This document shows, one piece after another, positions 61,365-64,000 of a DNA stretch of 64,000 nucleotides (its first letter is position 1; every line of letters begins with the position of its first letter). The DNA is taken from contig JANNOJ010000044.1 in the NCBI GenBank assembly GCA_031399025.1, positions 93,966-157,965 of the forward strand, written 5' to 3'. Under the pieces are notes generated by a model. That model made no database searches. It was not told the DNA's origin and worked only from the letters and a program-made list of their open reading frames with translations. The DNA comes from CBDBZL01 sp031399025 (GTDB lineage: Bacteria; Pseudomonadota; Alphaproteobacteria; Sphingomonadales; Sphingomonadaceae). The translations under genes were made by a program, and so were the position numbers.

Positions 61365-62810
61365 ATGAGCGCACAACCGCAACCTGTCGCAAGCCCCCTC
61401 GCGGAGGCCGCCGCCTACCGCCCCGATACGCCGATCATCGCGCTGGCCGGCTGGCTGGCCGATCCGGTCGAGCCGGCCGACTTTCCCGCAACGGTGCTGC
61501 GCTTCCGCAACCTGCGCTGGGACCGGGCGGTGGGGCTGGACGGGCTGACGGCGGCGGAGTGGCTGGCGCATTTCGGGCGGTTCGAACCGCTGGCGGGAAA
61601 CCTGCCGCAGCCGCTGGCGCTGCGCTACCACGGCCACCAGTTCCGCACGTACAACCCGGACATCGGCGACGGCCGCGGCTTCACCTTCGCCCAGCTGCGC
61701 GATGCGGATGGCCGGTTGCTCGACCTGGGGACCAAGGGCAGCGGGCTGACCCCGTACAGCCGGACCGCCGACGGGCGGCTGACGCTCAAGGGCGCCGTGC
61801 GCGAGATCCTGGCGACCGAGATGCTCGAGGCGCAGGGCGTCTACACCTCCAGGACCTTCTCGGTAGTGGAGACCGGTGAGGAGCTGGTCCGCGGCGACGA
61901 GCCCTCCCCCACCCGCTCGGCGGTATTGGTGCGGCTCAGCCATTCGCACATCCGCATCGGCAGCTTCCAGCGGCTCGCCACGCTGGGCGAGGACGATCAC
62001 CTCGCCGCGCTGGTGGACTATTGCCTGGCGCAGTTCCCCGGGCCGCCGCCGCCCGCGGATGCCCCGGGCCTCGACGAGCCGGCGGTGGTCCTGATGCACC
62101 AGGCGGTCGAGCGGCTGGCGGACCTTGCCGCCTCCTACATGGTCGCCGGCTTCGTCCATGGCGTGCTCAATTCCGACAACATGAACATCACCGGCGAGAG
62201 CTTCGATTACGGCCCCTGGCGCTGGCTGCCGACCTGGGACCCGGGCTTCACCGCGGCCTATTTCGACCATTCCGGGCTCTACGCCTTCGGTCGCCAGCCC
62301 GAGGCGATCCGCTGGAACCTGGCGCAGCTGGGCGGCGCGCTGCGGCGGCTGGCAGCGGCCGAGCCGCTGGTCGCCGCCTTCGAACGCTTCGGGCCGCTAT
62401 ACGAGCAAGCCTTGCAACGCCGCTTCTGCTGGCGCCTGGGGGTCGCGAGCACCGGCCCCGACGCCGACACCGCGCTTATCGGCGCGGCCGAGCAGGTGAT
62501 GCGCACCGACGGCATCGGGCCCGACGCCTTCTTCTTCCGCCACCGCGGCGGCCGCGCGGCGACGGGCGCGCTGGCCCAGGCGCTGGGGGACAGGGCTGCG
62601 GGCGCGCTCGATCATCCGTACTGGCGCGATGGGGCGCCCCAGAGCATGCTGATCGACGAGGTCGAAGCGATCTGGGCGGCGATCGCCGAGCGCGACGACT
62701 GGGCCGTGCTGGCGGACAAGGTGGCGGCGCTGCGCCGCATGGGCGAGGCGCTGGGCCGGCCGCCGGTCGCCGCCGGACACCTGCGCCGGCACGAGGACGC
62801 ATTGCCGTGA
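61365..62810 (+). CDS. selO: protein adenylyltransferase SelO (YdiU family)
   Basis: SelO is a kinase-fold pseudokinase that transfers AMP to hydroxyl groups of proteins, important in redox stress. The 481-residue product has the N-terminal RYHGHQFRTYNPDIGDGRGF, the nucleotide-binding LGTKGSGLTPYSR and LKGAVREILATEML, the catalytic-loop-like HGVLNSDNMNITGESFDYGPW, and the metal Asp in the DYGP motif. The Cys/Sec residue found in animal SelO near the C-terminus is not present. Its stop overlaps the next GTG (GTGA). Confidence 0.95.
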   Translation: MSAQPQPVASPLAEAAAYRPDTPIIALAGWLADPVEPADFPATVLRFRNLRWDRAVGLDGLTAAEWLAHFGRFEPLAGNLPQPLALRYHGHQFRTYNPDIGDGRGFTFAQLRDADGRLLDLGTKGSGLTPYSRTADGRLTLKGAVREILATEMLEAQGVYTSRTFSVVETGEELVRGDEPSPTRSAVLVRLSHSHIRIGSFQRLATLGEDDHLAALVDYCLAQFPGPPPPADAPGLDEPAVVLMHQAVERLADLAASYMVAGFVHGVLNSDNMNITGESFDYGPWRWLPTWDPGFTAAYFDHSGLYAFGRQPEAIRWNLAQLGGALRRLAAAEPLVAAFERFGPLYEQALQRRFCWRLGVASTGPDADTALIGAAEQVMRTDGIGPDAFFFRHRGGRAATGALAQALGDRAAGALDHPYWRDGAPQSMLIDEVEAIWAAIAERDDWAVLADKVAALRRMGEALGRPPVAAGHLRRHEDALP

Positions 62811-64000
62811 GCGCCGCGATCGTCTCCCACGAGCCCGCCACCGGGGCCGAGTTGTGGCGCGGCGATGTCGGCGAGGTCGAGGCCGCGGTGGCGCGGGCGC
62901 GCTCCGGCTGGCCGGCCTGGGCGATGCGGCCACTGGCCGAGCGGATCGCGCTCCTCCACGCCTTCGCCGAAGAGGTGCGCCGCAGCGAGGCGCCGTTCGC
63001 CGAGCTGATCGCGCGCGAGACCGGCAAGCCGCTGTGGGAGGCGAAGACCGAGGTGGCGGCGGTGATCGCCAAGGTGGAAATCTCCGTCCGCGCGCAGGCG
63101 GAGCGCGCCGGCACGCGCGACCTCGGGGCCTCGGCACCGGGCGCGGTCTTCGTGCGGCACAAGCCCCATGGCGTGCTGGCGGTGCTCGGGCCGTACAATT
63201 TCCCCGCGCACCTGCCGGGCGGCCACATCGTCCCGGCGCTGCTCGCGGGCAATGCGGTGGTGTTCAAGCCCAGCGAGAAGACCCCGGCGGTGGGTGCGTT
63301 TCTCGCCGAGTGCTACCACCGCGCCGGGGTGCCCGCGGACGTGCTGCAGCTGCTGGTCGGCGGGCCGGCGGAAGGCCGGGCGCTGGTCGGCCATGCGGGG
63401 GTGGATGGCGTGCTGTTCACCGGTTCCGAGCGCGCCGGCCTCGCCATCAACCGCGCGCTGGCGGGCTGCCCAAGCAAGATCGTGGCGCTGGAGATGGGCG
63501 GCAACAACCCGATCGTGCTGTGGGATACCGCGCACCTGGAAGCCGCCGCGCGGCTGATCGTCCAGTCGGCCTACACCACCGCCGGGCAGCGCTGTACGGC
63601 GGCCCGGCGGCTCATCGTGAAGGCCGGGCTCTACGACGCGGTGGTGGCGGAGATTGCCGCGCTGCTCGACCGGATGATCGTCGGGGGGCCGTTCGACGAA
63701 CCCGCGCCGTTCATCGGCCCGGTGATCGATAACCAGGCCGCCGAGGGCCTCCTGCACGGCTACGCGGACCTGCTGGCGCGGGGCGGCGAGGCGCTGGTGC
63801 CGCTCACCCGCCCCGACCCGGCGCTGCCCTTTCTCAAGCCGGGGTTGATCGACACCACGCCGGTGCACCCGCGGCCCGATGGCGAACTGTTCGGGCCGTT
63901 GCTGCAGGTGATCCGGGTCGCGACCTTCGAGGAGGCGATCGCGGCGGCCAACGACACCCGCTTCGGCCTCTCCGCCGCGCTGATCGGCGGCGACCGCGCG
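62807..64000 (+). CDS. astD: succinylglutamate-semialdehyde dehydrogenase AstD (truncated by window end)
   Basis: The NAD-dependent aldehyde dehydrogenase converts succinylglutamate semialdehyde to succinylglutamate in the arginine succinyltransferase (AST) pathway. 398 residues are visible, and some 80-100 remain outside. The motifs are N131 (GPYNFPAH), general base E229 (LEMGGNNP) and nucleophile C263 (GQRCTAAR), in the expected order. The start is GTG, overlapping the selO stop by 4 nt. No other ast gene lies in this window, and the substrate assignment is by resemblance. Confidence 0.85.
   Translation, partial: MSAAIVSHEPATGAELWRGDVGEVEAAVARARSGWPAWAMRPLAERIALLHAFAEEVRRSEAPFAELIARETGKPLWEAKTEVAAVIAKVEISVRAQAERAGTRDLGASAPGAVFVRHKPHGVLAVLGPYNFPAHLPGGHIVPALLAGNAVVFKPSEKTPAVGAFLAECYHRAGVPADVLQLLVGGPAEGRALVGHAGVDGVLFTGSERAGLAINRALAGCPSKIVALEMGGNNPIVLWDTAHLEAAARLIVQSAYTTAGQRCTAARRLIVKAGLYDAVVAEIAALLDRMIVGGPFDEPAPFIGPVIDNQAAEGLLHGYADLLARGGEALVPLTRPDPALPFLKPGLIDTTPVHPRPDGELFGPLLQVIRVATFEEAIAAANDTRFGLSAALIGGDRA

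Noticed and set aside
1..64000. CRISPR arrays, tRNA or rRNA genes, or phage genes
   Set aside because: No regularly spaced repeats, no cloverleaf tRNA sequences, no rRNA segments and no phage structural or integrase genes were seen.

Overview
The window is a 64 kb piece of a high-GC alphaproteobacterial chromosome, most likely from the order Sphingomonadales (Sphingomonadaceae/Erythrobacteraceae type). The evidence is the gene families and their order, a circularly permuted two-piece tmRNA encoding the tag ANDNEALALAA, a MucR regulator, and the block tsaB-rimI-mucR-fur-plsC-miaB-phoH-ybeY-corC. Coding density is high. Many genes overlap by ATGA or GTGA, and GTG or TTG starts are fairly common.

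Layout. 1-1.1 kb: the start of an FAD oxidoreductase and an alpha/beta hydrolase on the minus strand. 1.2-8.4 kb: a Tad/Flp pilus locus (cpaA, cpaB, cpaC, cpaD, cpaE, tadB, tadC) that lacks the expected CpaF/TadA motor ATPase and any Flp pilin. 8.4-16.6 kb: an accessory stretch of mixed composition. It holds a MarR regulator, more than 1 kb without a supportable gene, an oxidative sugar pathway (Gfo/Idh/MocA dehydrogenase, AraD1/GguC-type protein, ketoglutarate-semialdehyde dehydrogenase, GntR/FCD regulator, SMP-30 lactonase) and a decayed IS5-family transposase. It ends at the tmRNA gene (16.64-17.0 kb). 17.0-20.8 kb: mscL, a LemA-TPM-TPM membrane module, a NUDIX hydrolase and a small lower-GC gene. 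20.8-26.5 kb: an ergothioneine operon (egtB, egtD, a DUF5996 gene) with an aspartic protease downstream and a class II DAHP synthase upstream. 26.5-39.3 kb: M16 peptidase, Nfu, nitroreductase, then the tsaB to corC block and a LysR regulator. 39.3-47.9 kb: cyclophilin, mgtE, DUF1489, nudC, serine hydrolase, mutY, dciA and two DsbA-like proteins. 48-64 kb: smc, PilZ protein, gshA, rsmE, M20 peptidase, ubiA, bamB with a TPR partner, glycosyltransferase, hydrolase, selO and a truncated astD.

How the genes work together. The Tad genes would build a Flp pilus apparatus but need a motor ATPase and pilin from elsewhere. The sugar genes cover oxidation of a sugar to a lactone, lactone opening, and the final semialdehyde oxidation to 2-oxoglutarate. 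The sugar-acid dehydratase is not in the window. EgtD and EgtB convert histidine to the ergothioneine sulfoxide precursor. gshA, 29 kb away, could supply gamma-glutamylcysteine.

The observations I rate most worth following are the in-frame palindromic repeat insertion inside egtB, the DUF5996 gene coupled to egtD, the missing cpaF, a hydrolase whose homologous N-terminus begins at an apparent ATC codon, two mutually exclusive hairpins before a DsbA-like lipoprotein, and a mutY tail antisense to a small membrane-protein gene. I did not find a clearly new defence or biosynthetic system.
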